The position numbers were made by a program, and so were the translations under genes. DNA of 64,000 bases from Natronosalvus hydrolyticus (GTDB taxonomy: Archaea > Halobacteriota > Halobacteria > Halobacteriales > Natrialbaceae): positions 124,001-188,000 of the forward strand of contig JAOPJZ010000003.1 in assembly GCA_025517525.1 (NCBI GenBank), read 5' to 3'. Shown here one piece after another: positions 43,301 through 53,400 of the stretch. The notes beneath the pieces were generated by a model, which was not told the origin of the DNA, ran no database searches, and saw only the letters and a list, made by a program, of their open reading frames with translations. Numbering within the stretch: the stretch's first letter is position 1; every line of letters begins with the position of its first letter.

Positions 43301-46300
43301 TAGCGCATCCGCAAGCGCCTCGAAGGCGTCGCCAACGGCCGCCGTCTCGAGGTCGGCTAGGGCATCGTCGAGTTCGGGTACGAGGCCGCTCTCGAGAGCA
43401 TCGTCGACGGCCGTGCAGACGGCGTCTGCCCGGGTCGTCAGCGCACGGTCTTCGTCTATCACGTCGCGTTCGGCTTCCCCGACCGGCGAGTCGTCGGAAC
43501 CCGCGTCGTCGTCCCCGGTGGCTTCCGAGTCGCTCTCTGGCACCGTCCCCGTGTCCGCCACAGCCTCGAGGGCCGGTGTGTTGACCAGTCGTTCGCTATC
43601 GACGCCTAGCGGGGGTAACCGCTCGACGAACAACCCGGCGACCGACTCGAGACGGTCCTGTATCGCGTAGCCGCGCTCGGTTACCGTCTCCAGGCTGGCC
43701 TCGTCGTAGCCGGGGGTGGGCTGGTCAGCGGGATGGGACAGGTCGGTACCGTCAGCCGATCGCCCACCCTCGATGAGACTCGAGAGACTGCGACCGATTT
43801 CGACGAGGGCAGCCATGCTGATCGGTGCACTGCCCGAATCGGTCAACGCGATGTCGACCGTCACGTCCGTGGGGACGGCCGGCCCGTGTCGCCGGACGTA
43901 GTAGGCGATCCGCTGTTCGAGTTCCGACTGGCCCTCCTGCTCGGCGTCCTGGGCGAGCGCGAGGACGTCGAGTGCGGCCAGGTCGAGATCCGCGACCGTC
44001 ACCTCGGTGTCGGCCGTTTCGGTCGTCATCACGGGTTCGCCCGTAATCGGGTCGGATTCGGACTCCTGCCAGCGACAGGTAACCGAACAGCCGACGGCAT
44101 CGAACTCGGGGAGCAACTCCCGGGCCCACGCCTCGAGTGACGGTTCGGCGACAGCTCGAAGCTGTGTCGTCGCCGGGTCGCCCACCTCGTCTTCGGTCGG
44201 GAGCAGGACCAACTGTCGGTGGGTCAGCCCGGTTTCAGAGCGCGGCTGGTCGGTCACCGTCGGCTCGGGTAACCGTGAACCGGCAGCCAGCGCCTCGAGT
44301 GAGACGCCCGCGTCCTCGATGTTCCCCTTCCCCAGTTGGTGGACGGCCTCGGCGACGAGCAGATCGCTCACGGCGTCGACGCTGTTCGCAAGTTCGCCGA
44401 CGAGTTCGGTCAGCTTCTCGTGTGCCGCCGTTCCCGGCTCCGGAAGTGACGCGGCCGCCGCGCTCTCGAAGAAGTCATCGTCCCAGTTGCGAAGTAGCTG
44501 GTAGCCATCGAGGACGTCACTCTTTGCGAGTTCACGACGCCGGTCGGCTTCGGCCGGTTCGATCGCCTCCTCGGCGTACTCGAGCGCGCCGAGAACGGCC
44601 GGAAACGCCTCACGGAGCGCCTGGCGGTGTGCCAGCAGGTTGGGCGAACCAGGCTGGACCGTGACCTCGTGGAGGCGTCGCTCGAAACGATAGCCGAGCA
44701 GTTCGCCGAGCGACTGGCCGCGTTTGACGCCCTGAATCAGCCATCTGGCATCCTTCGCACGCTCGGGAGACAGGTCGAGGTCGAGCAGATTCTCGCCGTC
44801 GTCTGCCTCTCCGGCGAGATAGCCGCTTCGCAACAGCGCCGCCGTCGTCGCCTGCTGTTCGGAGGGCGCGTGAATGTACGTCGGCGAGTCCTCGAACGTC
44901 GGTTTGAGGTCGGTGACGACGCCGTAGCCACCGACGTAGATGCCCGCCGGCGGGATGGATTCGTCGCGGGCCTCGCCGTAACCGTTCGCGTCCTCGCTTT
45001 CGTCGACTGTATCGCCGGTGCCCTCCTCGTCAGTGTCGATGTCCATCCCACCAAGCAACGACGGGTCCACTCGAGAGCGAATTTCATCGGCGTCGTACCC
45101 CTCGAGGCCCCACGCGTCGAACGCTTCGTCGCCGACTCGCTGGCGCTCGCGCAGTTCGAACAGTCGTTTCGTCGCGAGCGAGGTCCACCAGGCGTCGAGT
45201 CGGTGACTCGCCAGGTCGAGACTCTCGCCGATCAACGTCGCCAGTTCCGCCGGTTCACAGGTCTCGAGGTGGTGGAGGCTGTCGGTGAACTCGCTCAGTC
45301 GCGGATCGAGGGCGGTCGTTGAGGCGTCGTCAGCCGCGATCACCTCGAGCAGGTCGGCGTAGCTCGGGTGTGTAAAGTAGTCGCTGAAGTCGACGGCGTG
45401 CTGGTCGGTGAATTCGTACTGAGAACCAGCGAGTGTCGTATATGCGTCCGTGGGCACACCCTCGGCATCCGTCGTCTCAGCCTGTCGGTTCGAAGCAGTG
45501 CCGGTCACGCTCGAGCTGGTATGGGTCATCCCCGACATCGAGGTGCTGAAGGCCGACGAGGAGTGGCGATAGTTCGTATTCGTCGCCGCCAACCCGATCG
45601 AATCCATCGTAAACCCGTCTCCTATCGCGTCGCCCTCCAGCTCGGATTCGTCGACAGCGTTCGACAGGTCTCCGACGTGACCGTCGATGCCGTATCCCAG
45701 GTCGAGATGTGGAACGTCCCTGCTGGCGTCGAGAACTGGTCCGGCGTCGGTGTCGTCGGCATCGTCCGCGCTCCGATCGGTCTCCCAGACCGCGTCGACC
45801 AGTTCGTCGGGAGCGTCAGTATCGAGCAACTCGTGATAGGGCGATTCGAAGACCGTAATCAGTGGATGGCCGATGGCAGAAAAGTCCGGCCCGGAGAGTG
45901 GCAGATCGTCGAACAGGACCCCGAGACGCAGTCTGGCCTCGAGATACTCACGCTGAGTTGCGTGTGCGAACAGCATCCGGGCGAACGACCGGTACACCCC
46001 CGTCTCCTGATAGGTCGGGTTCGCCGCCAGCGAGGCCGCAAGGGCGAGTTTCTGGCCCGAGACACCCGCGTCGTCGGGCAAAATCCGCTCGAGCAATGCT
46101 TCCGGGTCGTCGGCGTCCTCGAGTGCCGCGAACAGGGCGGCCCGCTTGCCGACCGTCGGAAGCTGCGTCCATCGAGTGGCGAGCGGTTCGTCGAAACCCG
46201 TAGGGTCGACCACTGACGGGTCGACCTCGAACGAGAGCGTCCGTAAATCGTCGATCGACTCCGCCGTCAACAGGTTCACGAACACGTTGATACGCCCGTC

Positions 46301-49300
46301 GACCATCTCGTACGGCGCAATTTCCGGCCCCTCCCCGACCTGCTCGAGGACGAGGTGTGCCAGCCGCGGGTCGAACTGCGTCAGATCCCGCGCTTTGAGA
46401 AACGACTCGAGTGCCTGGGCGTCGTCGGGAGCGAACTGCGGGTCGATACGAGCGTCGACGCGAGCCGACCGGGAAACCCCCTGTCGAGCCAGCGCGTCGA
46501 GGACCGACCAGTCGTCCTGGCCCGCTCCAAACGGCATCGTCGCGGCCGCATCGCTCCAGATCGGTCGCAGATCCATCAGCAACGACTCGATCCGTTCGGC
46601 GATGCGATCGTCCGTCGGCGTCAGCCGCGGAATCGTGATCGAGCCCTCGAGGACGCCGCTACCGACGTCGACGACGAGGTCAGACGTATCGATTCCATCC
46701 GCAGAATACGGGACTGCTCCCTCGAAGGTGACGTCCTCGCCCGAGACGGCGGTATCCGTTCTAACTGACCCGTAACTCGAGTGTGTGGTCGTGAATTGGT
46801 TGGTCTCAACTTTCGGTCGTGTTCGGTCGTCGTCAGCCGCCGACGTCGCTTTAGTTTCGTCAGCCGCCGACATCGTTTCGGTCTTCCCGTCACTGTCGTT
46901 TCGAGACTCGGTTTCTGCCCCATCAGATTCTGTCGGTGCAGCCGCTCCATCTGGCGATTCTTGTGCGTCCGTTTTCGATACATGGCTCTCGTGGACACCG
47001 TCCGGTTTCGAATCGCGTTTCCGAGCCACCGTATCAGCTTCACCTGAGGCCGATCCGATAGCGGCGGTCACCGACCGAGAACGAGCGCGCAGCACGCGAG
47101 ACGTGGCCGGATCGAAACCGAAGCCGTAGAGGTCCCGCTCGGCCTGTTGGACCGGTTCGCTCACGGCGACGCGCCGAGTCGTCGACTCGACCCTGTCCTC
47201 CGAATCGTCTTTTTCTCCCGCCGGCAACAGTTCGGACGGGACGTCCGCGAGCGCGATCCCCGCCGCCTCGAGTTCTTTCGGCGCGTAGCCGGCCTCGATC
47301 AGTCGCTCCGCGCCGACACCGGCCGCCGCAAGGGCGTCGGCGCTGGTCCCAGCCGTCCGAAGTGCTTGTACCTCGGCCCCGGCGTCGAGAAGCTGTTGGA
47401 CGCTCACGCCAGCCGTTTTCAGCGCGCCGAGGTCGGCGTTCGACTCGATCAATGCCTCGACCGACGAGCCGGCATCGAACAGCTCACCGACGGTATACCC
47501 CGCCTCGAGCAACATACCCTGGCCGTACCCCGACTCGAGCAACTGGTCGGGCCCGAACCCGCGGTCGCGTAACTGCTCGACTGTCAGTCCCTCGTTCGCC
47601 AATTCGGCCGCTGTGTGGCCTGCGTTTCGCAGGTCACCGATCGAAATCCCCGTGTTCGCCAGCTCTTTTTCGTCGTAGCCGCCGTTGAGTAGTTCCGAAG
47701 CGGTGTACCCCGCGCGTAACAGGTCCGCCGCGGAGACGCCAGCGAAGCGGAGACTGCCCGCCGGAGCCTCGAGCGCGCGAAGCGTGGACTGATCGAGACT
47801 GATCTCCCGAAGTGTGCTCGGTGGTGCGCCGCCGCGGACGACGTCGACCACCGAAAAGCCCGCGTCGACGACGTCTTTGGCAGCGAAACCGGCCCGGATT
47901 ATTTCGTCAGCCGGGAGGTCGAACCCGGCGAACTGGGCGACCGAAAGCCCCGCTCGTGCGAGTTGCTCGGGTCTGGCTCCTGCCGCGAGAATGTCGTCGA
48001 TTGCGGCCCCGACGGCCTCGAGTTCGACGACCTCGAAGCCGGCCTGTATCAGCGTCGGGAGTTCGGCCCCTTCTTCAGCCAGTTCTTCGACGGTCGCGCC
48101 CATCTCTCGCAACGTCTTCGCTTCGACGCCGCTCTCGGCGAGTTCGACCGCTTCGATACCGTGGTCGTACAGGGCTTTCGCCGGGGCACCCGCCGCGAGC
48201 AGCGTCTTCGTCTCGAGTTCGGGCGTTTCGATCAGTGCGGCCGTTCGCACGCCAAGTACCTCGGCCTCGTCGACGGTCAGCTCTTTCGATTTGATTGCCT
48301 GCACGATACTCGGGTCGACGGCCGGAATCGCCGTCTCCGTGTCGTGTGTCGCCGTCACTGGCAACACGCCGTAGGGCTGGTCACCGACGCGAACCGTCGG
48401 GAATGGCCCGCGCGAGCGAACGTATCGAACGAAGTGCCGGCGATAGGCGTCGAGCCAGGCCAGCCCCGCCTCGAGCGACTCGCCATCTCCGAAAATCCCG
48501 TCGTTTTCGAAATCGACCGGGAACTCCGCCTCCTCGTTCCAGATGCTCTCGAGGCCGAGTTGCTCGTTCGGGACCAGAACGTTCGACAGCGCGTAGCCGA
48601 GTGTCGCCGGCCACAGCACGGAGTTGGCGTGGCGAGCGTCCAGCTGGCCGGTGTCGCCAGCGCCCGGGACGTGAGCGAACGGATGGCGTCCGTCCGTCTC
48701 GAGGGCCAATCCGCGAGCGAGCAGGTCGCCGTCAGTGAGGTCCATGTCCGCGACCTGCGGGGGTGCGATGGCCGCCGGGTCTTCAGCGAGTGCGCCCGTC
48801 GGATCGGCGGATTCCACGTTCGTCGGCGTTCCCGCCGGCAGCAACGACAGCCCCTCGGTGTACTGCTGGCTCGAAAGCTGTTCGGTCAGTGCTTCGGCCG
48901 TCGCCTCGGCGTCCATCGACGCTTTCGCGCCGACGACGGTGAGCCGGTCGATACCGCGCCCGTGATCGTAGCCCGGTAGCTCCGAAAGTGGCACCCGAAT
49001 CGCCATGCCGACGTCGAATGCCGTTTCGATGTCGGTAATCCACTCGGTACCGTCGATTTCGACGTCGTCCTCGAGACCGTCACCCTCGCCCACTCCCGGA
49101 GCCGATGGGTCCTCGAGTTCTCCCCGCGGACCGATCGGCAGCGGGTCAGGTATCGAGTTCCCCGCGACCGTTTTTCGACCACGCGTGCCGTCCGGTCGTT
49201 CCCACTCGAGGACGGCAACCCATCGGTCTGGCAACAGTTTCGCGTTCGGTTGTTTCGTCCACTCCGCCGTTCGCATGGGCGTATTCGGGAAGCGAAGCGG

Positions 49301-50443
49301 CGGTAACCCGTCGGTATCCAAATCGGCTTCGTCCGTCGATGTGCCAGCGTTGCCTTCTGGGTCACTGCCGTCGTCGGCTGCGGCCGAAGGTGGCGTCAAC
49401 AGTGGCGTCTCGAGGTCTCGACCCTCGTCGTCCGTTGGCGCGAGTGCCCGCACGACGTAGGCCGCCCGTTCTGACCCAAGCTGGTCGACCAGCCGCCCCC
49501 ACCCGCGGGATTTGAGTTCGTCGTAGCGCTCGGCGGGCGTGTTCGAGTAGCGTTGGAGGTCGATTCCGGCGACGTACGACCGGAGCGCCGGATCCGTAAA
49601 CGCACCGGACAGGTACGGCCCACCGGGTGTGAGGTCGACGGCAGCCGGGCTGGGATGAGACGCTAGCCACAGCGTCGCCCAGAAGCGCGTGCCGAGCCGA
49701 CGCTCGCCCGCCGTCAGCTCCGGTTCGTGTGCGTCGACGTGAATCGCGTCCTGGTAGACGCGAATCCAGAGTTCGTCGTCCTCGACGGCGCTCGTCATCT
49801 CCGGGCCCACAAAACGCGTCTCGAGATTGACGGGCATCAGGGCGACCGGCTGTTCCTCGAGGTCGGTGATCGGGTCACCGACCCCGTCGGTTGCCGTCGC
49901 CAGCGCCGCCCCGACTCGCTCGCGCTGGTGATCGCGGTGCTCGAGGGCGGCGACGGCAATCGATCGAAATAGCGTCGCCGCCTGCGCCGTCGCCTGCGGG
50001 TCAGTTACCACCGTTTCCAGTCGGTCACCGACGGCATCCCAGGCCTCGCCCTCGATGTACGCCGAGAGTGCGTCGACCAGCGAACCGACGCTGACATCGA
50101 CGGTCCGTCCAGTGGTGAACGCGGTCAACGGGGCCGGGTCACCCGCAGGTGTCGGCTCGAGTAAAAACGCCATCGTCGCCCGTGGCTCGGCTGTTTCGGT
50201 GTGGAGGCGCTCGAGTGCGTCTTCGACGGCGTGCCAGCCCTCGAGTGCGTCCTCGGTGGTGTCGAACGGCGAAGCACCCGTTTCCACCGCCGTCCAGTCG
50301 ACGGCCCCACCGTAGGTTTCGAGCGCCGCTGCGACGACTCGAGCCCGATTGATGAACGCATCAGTTCGCTCCCAGTTCGCTCGCGCCGCGGCAGCCTCGT
50401 TGTAGGCGTCGGCACGAGCGTCGGCGTTCGTATCAGTACTCAT
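40316..50443 (-). CDS. Giant-cluster protein 5: 3375-aa protein with decapeptide-repeat array
   Basis: This is one uninterrupted 10.1-kb frame. Residues about 200-700 form a conserved-looking head with LMPVNLETRFV, YQDAIHVDAHEPEL, KLLPDRWVAVLEWERPDGT, SQQYTEGLSLLPAGTPTN and FPTVRVGDQPYGVLPVTAT. I recall similar strings in bacterial hypothetical giants. Residues 751-1070 are thirty-two contiguous 10-residue repeats. The following 200 residues are a charged linker. From about 1270 onward come long helical and mixed segments, with very acidic Asp/Ser/Gly tracts near 2418-2471 and Glu/Asp tracts near 2893-2930, and a C-terminal QLRAVDLEDLAQVDGARTLF block. No signal peptide or transmembrane helix is evident. 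It overlaps both neighbours by 4 bp. Function is unknown; a scaffold or ruler-like role is speculation. Confidence 0.8.
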   Translation of the reverse strand: MSTDTNADARADAYNEAAAARANWERTDAFINRARVVAAALETYGGAVDWTAVETGASPFDTTEDALEGWHAVEDALERLHTETAEPRATMAFLLEPTPAGDPAPLTAFTTGRTVDVSVGSLVDALSAYIEGEAWDAVGDRLETVVTDPQATAQAATLFRSIAVAALEHRDHQRERVGAALATATDGVGDPITDLEEQPVALMPVNLETRFVGPEMTSAVEDDELWIRVYQDAIHVDAHEPELTAGERRLGTRFWATLWLASHPSPAAVDLTPGGPYLSGAFTDPALRSYVAGIDLQRYSNTPAERYDELKSRGWGRLVDQLGSERAAYVVRALAPTDDEGRDLETPLLTPPSAAADDGSDPEGNAGTSTDEADLDTDGLPPLRFPNTPMRTAEWTKQPNAKLLPDRWVAVLEWERPDGTRGRKTVAGNSIPDPLPIGPRGELEDPSAPGVGEGDGLEDDVEIDGTEWITDIETAFDVGMAIRVPLSELPGYDHGRGIDRLTVVGAKASMDAEATAEALTEQLSSQQYTEGLSLLPAGTPTNVESADPTGALAEDPAAIAPPQVADMDLTDGDLLARGLALETDGRHPFAHVPGAGDTGQLDARHANSVLWPATLGYALSNVLVPNEQLGLESIWNEEAEFPVDFENDGIFGDGESLEAGLAWLDAYRRHFVRYVRSRGPFPTVRVGDQPYGVLPVTATHDTETAIPAVDPSIVQAIKSKELTVDEAEVLGVRTAALIETPELETKTLLAAGAPAKALYDHGIEAVELAESGVEAKTLREMGATVEELAEEGAELPTLIQAGFEVVELEAVGAAIDDILAAGARPEQLARAGLSVAQFAGFDLPADEIIRAGFAAKDVVDAGFSVVDVVRGGAPPSTLREISLDQSTLRALEAPAGSLRFAGVSAADLLRAGYTASELLNGGYDEKELANTGISIGDLRNAGHTAAELANEGLTVEQLRDRGFGPDQLLESGYGQGMLLEAGYTVGELFDAGSSVEALIESNADLGALKTAGVSVQQLLDAGAEVQALRTAGTSADALAAAGVGAERLIEAGYAPKELEAAGIALADVPSELLPAGEKDDSEDRVESTTRRVAVSEPVQQAERDLYGFGFDPATSRVLRARSRSVTAAIGSASGEADTVARKRDSKPDGVHESHVSKTDAQESPDGAAAPTESDGAETESRNDSDGKTETMSAADETKATSAADDDRTRPKVETNQFTTTHSSYGSVRTDTAVSGEDVTFEGAVPYSADGIDTSDLVVDVGSGVLEGSITIPRLTPTDDRIAERIESLLMDLRPIWSDAAATMPFGAGQDDWSVLDALARQGVSRSARVDARIDPQFAPDDAQALESFLKARDLTQFDPRLAHLVLEQVGEGPEIAPYEMVDGRINVFVNLLTAESIDDLRTLSFEVDPSVVDPTGFDEPLATRWTQLPTVGKRAALFAALEDADDPEALLERILPDDAGVSGQKLALAASLAANPTYQETGVYRSFARMLFAHATQREYLEARLRLGVLFDDLPLSGPDFSAIGHPLITVFESPYHELLDTDAPDELVDAVWETDRSADDADDTDAGPVLDASRDVPHLDLGYGIDGHVGDLSNAVDESELEGDAIGDGFTMDSIGLAATNTNYRHSSSAFSTSMSGMTHTSSSVTGTASNRQAETTDAEGVPTDAYTTLAGSQYEFTDQHAVDFSDYFTHPSYADLLEVIAADDASTTALDPRLSEFTDSLHHLETCEPAELATLIGESLDLASHRLDAWWTSLATKRLFELRERQRVGDEAFDAWGLEGYDADEIRSRVDPSLLGGMDIDTDEEGTGDTVDESEDANGYGEARDESIPPAGIYVGGYGVVTDLKPTFEDSPTYIHAPSEQQATTAALLRSGYLAGEADDGENLLDLDLSPERAKDARWLIQGVKRGQSLGELLGYRFERRLHEVTVQPGSPNLLAHRQALREAFPAVLGALEYAEEAIEPAEADRRRELAKSDVLDGYQLLRNWDDDFFESAAAASLPEPGTAAHEKLTELVGELANSVDAVSDLLVAEAVHQLGKGNIEDAGVSLEALAAGSRLPEPTVTDQPRSETGLTHRQLVLLPTEDEVGDPATTQLRAVAEPSLEAWARELLPEFDAVGCSVTCRWQESESDPITGEPVMTTETADTEVTVADLDLAALDVLALAQDAEQEGQSELEQRIAYYVRRHGPAVPTDVTVDIALTDSGSAPISMAALVEIGRSLSSLIEGGRSADGTDLSHPADQPTPGYDEASLETVTERGYAIQDRLESVAGLFVERLPPLGVDSERLVNTPALEAVADTGTVPESDSEATGDDDAGSDDSPVGEAERDVIDEDRALTTRADAVCTAVDDALESGLVPELDDALADLETAAVGDAFEALADALPAGVIDADALSVDRTVRADSDQLLTGRVGAIALPPDVTETDGPDSDSSGDGDGSDDGSSDGASDDGSSGDEDDDSSGDDDDDSTIFAGPAFSKIADLGLGMPPWLGSDVTSVDVSDPRTPVTIDDPVSPVTLGSDGALDGTVDLQDDAFLDAISQTEPDAGSSTDEQSVTSASDQSDTSGDDQPASDGSDDADEYAGDTAGTDGAPSVDPALEGQPLEVVVWGVSETDLVWKTATATIDDGRFSITMDFDDVEPGTRLSIAGSVDDQLVYSASGHVLPTEEPADVWAAVEAVLEDNRAAIGALCWLAAVRESLALETSSTDDGASETKLAALETALERLDFDAVAGQAEAATDQSPETVDAIESLAALETVDLAALIDALEPLIDLTLALGLEQAVDVVGRADGHLEARLVPVRGYEGVGDTRRRLRRVATDVGPLEAGVPPRTLAYDHAVAHAVASTPEPAVTARALDALVHAPAWAVGALEDVVADPAVSLARIDAWTFEGSTASLEVSSVATGDNDDEETENSDDEETGTNQAGDDETAEASEPVDHEAELVADLRAIAGATADLEALFTGVADDAATATTAALSALADSLEAGNVSGEEADVTATVTAAAEAAGTESTSTRTLLEGVASSDPNPATAVRTVVLEHLREPLLAASFAGVYGAVPSVPVGDSVDDERTLRRQAVAVLGELDERLLSATALDPRTNAALESGSLAQQVETQRDRIEGLLEDVTVLLPFAPSNESEIRSAFTETPLPDDAGPLAVETWFQRVAQVRERPATLRESLSYAEALTGELHRDLTVGQLPSEPGGDWVGADGVEPEANTLSLIAQFGSGLEPMATDGRLVGLFVDEWVETIPAETERTGLALQCEDPGNRPPQSILLALPPENESWSLGALVGAVTETMTYAQLRAVDLEDLAQVDGARTLFPAIYLPNDTGTDRPRTPSVNVDAVGWYDQAYDRSLLPRYVFDPPTDILSQLQTLDIELSFEESDGE
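47234..48193 (-). repeat. 960-bp array of 32 coding decapeptide repeats
   Basis: Within the 3375-aa protein, residues 751-1070 divide without gaps into thirty-two 10-residue units. The consensus is AG(Y/F/V)(S/T)xxxLxx: Ala-Gly at positions 1-2, an aromatic or aliphatic at 3, Leu or Val at 8. Examples are AGYTVGELFD, AGVSVQQLLD and AGYAPKELEA. Units 10, 14, 15 and 26 lose the AG but keep the spacing. At the DNA level this is a diverged 30-bp period. The strict period with one hydrophobic per half-unit suggests a solenoid of short turns. Confidence 0.9.
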
Positions 50444-53400
50444 TCGTCGGCTCCTCCGTCGGTCTCGTCGTGTTCGCTCGCATCATGTGAAAAATCGCTC
50501 CCGTTCGCACGCTCGTCCGCATCTTTACCACCACCATCACCGCCCGTGACATCACCGAACGTAAACTGGAGGTCGTCATCGATGTCGTCGTGCAGGACCG
50601 AGTCCACGTCGAGCGCCGCCTGCGTCCCAAGGCCATCGAGCGCGTTACCGTTAGCGTCTCCCTCGTTGCTATCGACGTCGATGACCTCGAGCGTCGGCGT
50701 CAGTTCGTACGTCCCGCTGATCATCCCGACGATAGTGGGACTGGATTCGGGATCCGGCAGGAGTTCACTCGCGTGAATCGCAACCCTCGAAGGGCGACGC
50801 CACGTGATTTCGGCCATGTGCGCCCCGTTTTTCCCCCACTCGAGGTCGTCCTCGAGGTCCTCGTGGACCCACGACGGCGGGTCGGCCACGTCGGTGTACG
50901 CGCCGGGTTCGGCGATGGGATCGATGGTCGGGTCGTCGTCGCCGCCGAGCATCCCAAATCTGGCGTCAGCAGGGGGTTCCTCGAGAACGAAGAACCAGCC
51001 CTCGTCGTCGTGGTCGTCGGGCGTCTTTCCCGCCTCGTGATACGGGTCGGATCGGGCCTGGGGAATCGTCAGATCGAACCCGTAGAAGGTGATGTCGTTC
51101 GTGAGCCGTCCCGAAAATATCGGGAGCTTCAGGTCGTCACCTTCGTCGGCTCTCGTGACGTTCGAGTTCGGTAAGGCGGGGACCCGGTCGGTTCGGCCGG
51201 TCGCCTCGTCCGTATCTGCGACGGCTTTCGCCGCGTACAACATCGTATTGGGGTACCGACGGAGGAGTTCGCCGCGAACCAGCAAGACGGCCGTCGGGTC
51301 GCCGTCGCCATCGGTGCCGTTCGACCCCAGCGACCCCGACCAGGTGTGCAGTTCCGTGACGTCCTCGAGGATCTCGCCCTCGGGCGCCCCGCGGTGGTCC
51401 CAAAAGCCGCTGAAGTAGGTGCCTCGCTGGTCGGTCGGAAACCGTCGCCAGCGCAGCAACCGAGCCATCTCGTGGTTGATCCCGGCCATGAACGCCTCGA
51501 TAAATGCCGGATTCGTCTGTACCATTCCAACGCTGTCGGCGGGTATCTCACCGACGCCGGGTAACATGTGTTCGGGGTCGATATCGACCAGCGACTCGCC
51601 CATCGGTCGTTCGAACGTCGGCGACGCCATCACCTGCTCGAGCGGGTCGATCCGGTCGCGAAGGTCAGCGAGTCCGATACGGTCAGCGACGACCGTCGGA
51701 AGCTGTCGCTCGGGATTTAATTCCGCGAGCAACGGCTGCGCCAACGTCTCGAGTTCGACCGTCTCGAGGTCGGCGTCGGCCGCCATTTTCTTCGCCGCCC
51801 CGCCAAATCCACCGCCGATTCCCGTGCTGGCAAGAATCGACATATCCATCTCCGGCGCCGATTTCTGTCCAGCCTCATCGTCCCGTGGCTCCGGGTCCGT
51901 CGCAATCATTCCCTGCAAGTGGTCGACGGTACCGATCATTCGCGAGAGCGTTGCCGAGGCGCTCGAGAGCGGGGCTTTGGCCGCCGACAGGGGTGCGTCA
52001 GGGTCCGTCAGGGCGGTCACCGCCGCCTCGAGGGCCCCCTCGAGGGACTCGCCGCTCGAACGGAGTCGATCACACTGGCTCTCAGCGACGTCGCTGGTCA
52101 GTCCGGCCGCGACCGTCGGCGGCCGCGGCTCGATCAGCAGTTTCGACAGGGAGCGCGCGAGCGGGTCGATCGTGTTCGGAACCAGGCCGGCAGACCGGCG
52201 GAGGACGTTCGGACTCGCGTTCAACAGCTCCCTGACCCCGTCGACGTCTTCACGGCCGGCAGCCGTCTCGAGTGCTCGAACGTCGCGCTGGGCAGCCAGA
52301 CAGTGGCGCTCGACGCTCTCGAGGTAGGTGTGTACCCGCTGTCGGACCAGTCGTTCGTCGTGGCGTTCGTCGCTCAGTTCCCGATCTGCGTCCGCTGAAG
52401 TCGCCCCTGCGAGCATGAATTGTGGGGCTGACCCGCTCGAGTCGAACCCGCCGGGCTGTGTGCCAGAACCGAACCCACCGGCCTGTGTACTCGAGTGGAA
52501 TGCCGTCGGTTCGCCAGGTCCACCGAACGCGGGAACGTCACCAAAGCCCGCCTCGCTCCAGCGAACGTCACCAGTCACGACGTCGGCATCGACCGGTCGT
52601 GGTCCGTGATCGCCGATCTTCTCGACCTCTCGGAAGCCGAGGTCGCCCCCAATGTCGCCAACAACTGGCGTCGAACCGGGGTCACCAATCGATGGAGTCG
52701 ATCCACCCGTTGCGCCCGATTTCGGCGCGCTAACACCCGTGTCGTCGACATCGCCGAGAACAGTATCCAGCGATACCTGCCCTGGTATCGCACCGGTTTC
52801 GACCCGCGTCGCCACCGTCTGGCTCGACATCGTGACGCCGTCACGGCGTGCCAGCGGTGCCTGTGGGTTCGTCAGCCGACGAAAGGCAGGCGTCGTCATC
52901 CCAAGCGGTGTCGTCGTCCCGACGAGCGACGAAAACAGCGTTTCCCTCTCGTCCTCGAGGAAGACGTGTCGGTGAATCGGACTCGTCAACTGCAACAGTC
53001 GCCCCGGCGATTTCGTCTCGAGGCGCTCGTACGTCGAGCGAAGCGACTCACAGATCAGCTGACTGCGACAGAAGTACTCGTTGACCGATCGCAGGTCACC
53101 AAACTGGTCCCAGGCGCTCGCCATTAACGGCTCCTGTTCGGCCTGTACCACCATCGTGCCAAAGCCAGCCGCGAGCCGGTAGCGTGGGTCGGCGTTGAGG
53201 CTGTCGAACCAGTGGGCGTCCGCGCCGGCCGATTCAACGATCGATCGGTTGGCATGCCAGCGGCCGTACAGCGGGGGCGAGACGATATCCTCCGGCAGTT
53301 CCTCGTCGAACGCCGTCGCCCGGTTGAGCAACGATCGGAGGGCGTCCTCGAGTTCCGGATCGTACGGGTCGTCGACCGCCGCTGCGGCCGGCGATTGTAG

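Noticed and set aside
47234..48193. 30-bp periodicity resembling a CRISPR or satellite array
   Set aside because: The period is codon-phased, diverged and without spacers or flanking cas genes; it is a protein repeat.
47963..48979. 338-aa plus-strand open frame opposite the decapeptide array
   Set aside because: It is the complement of the coding repeats and has no independent domain, start signal or codon bias.
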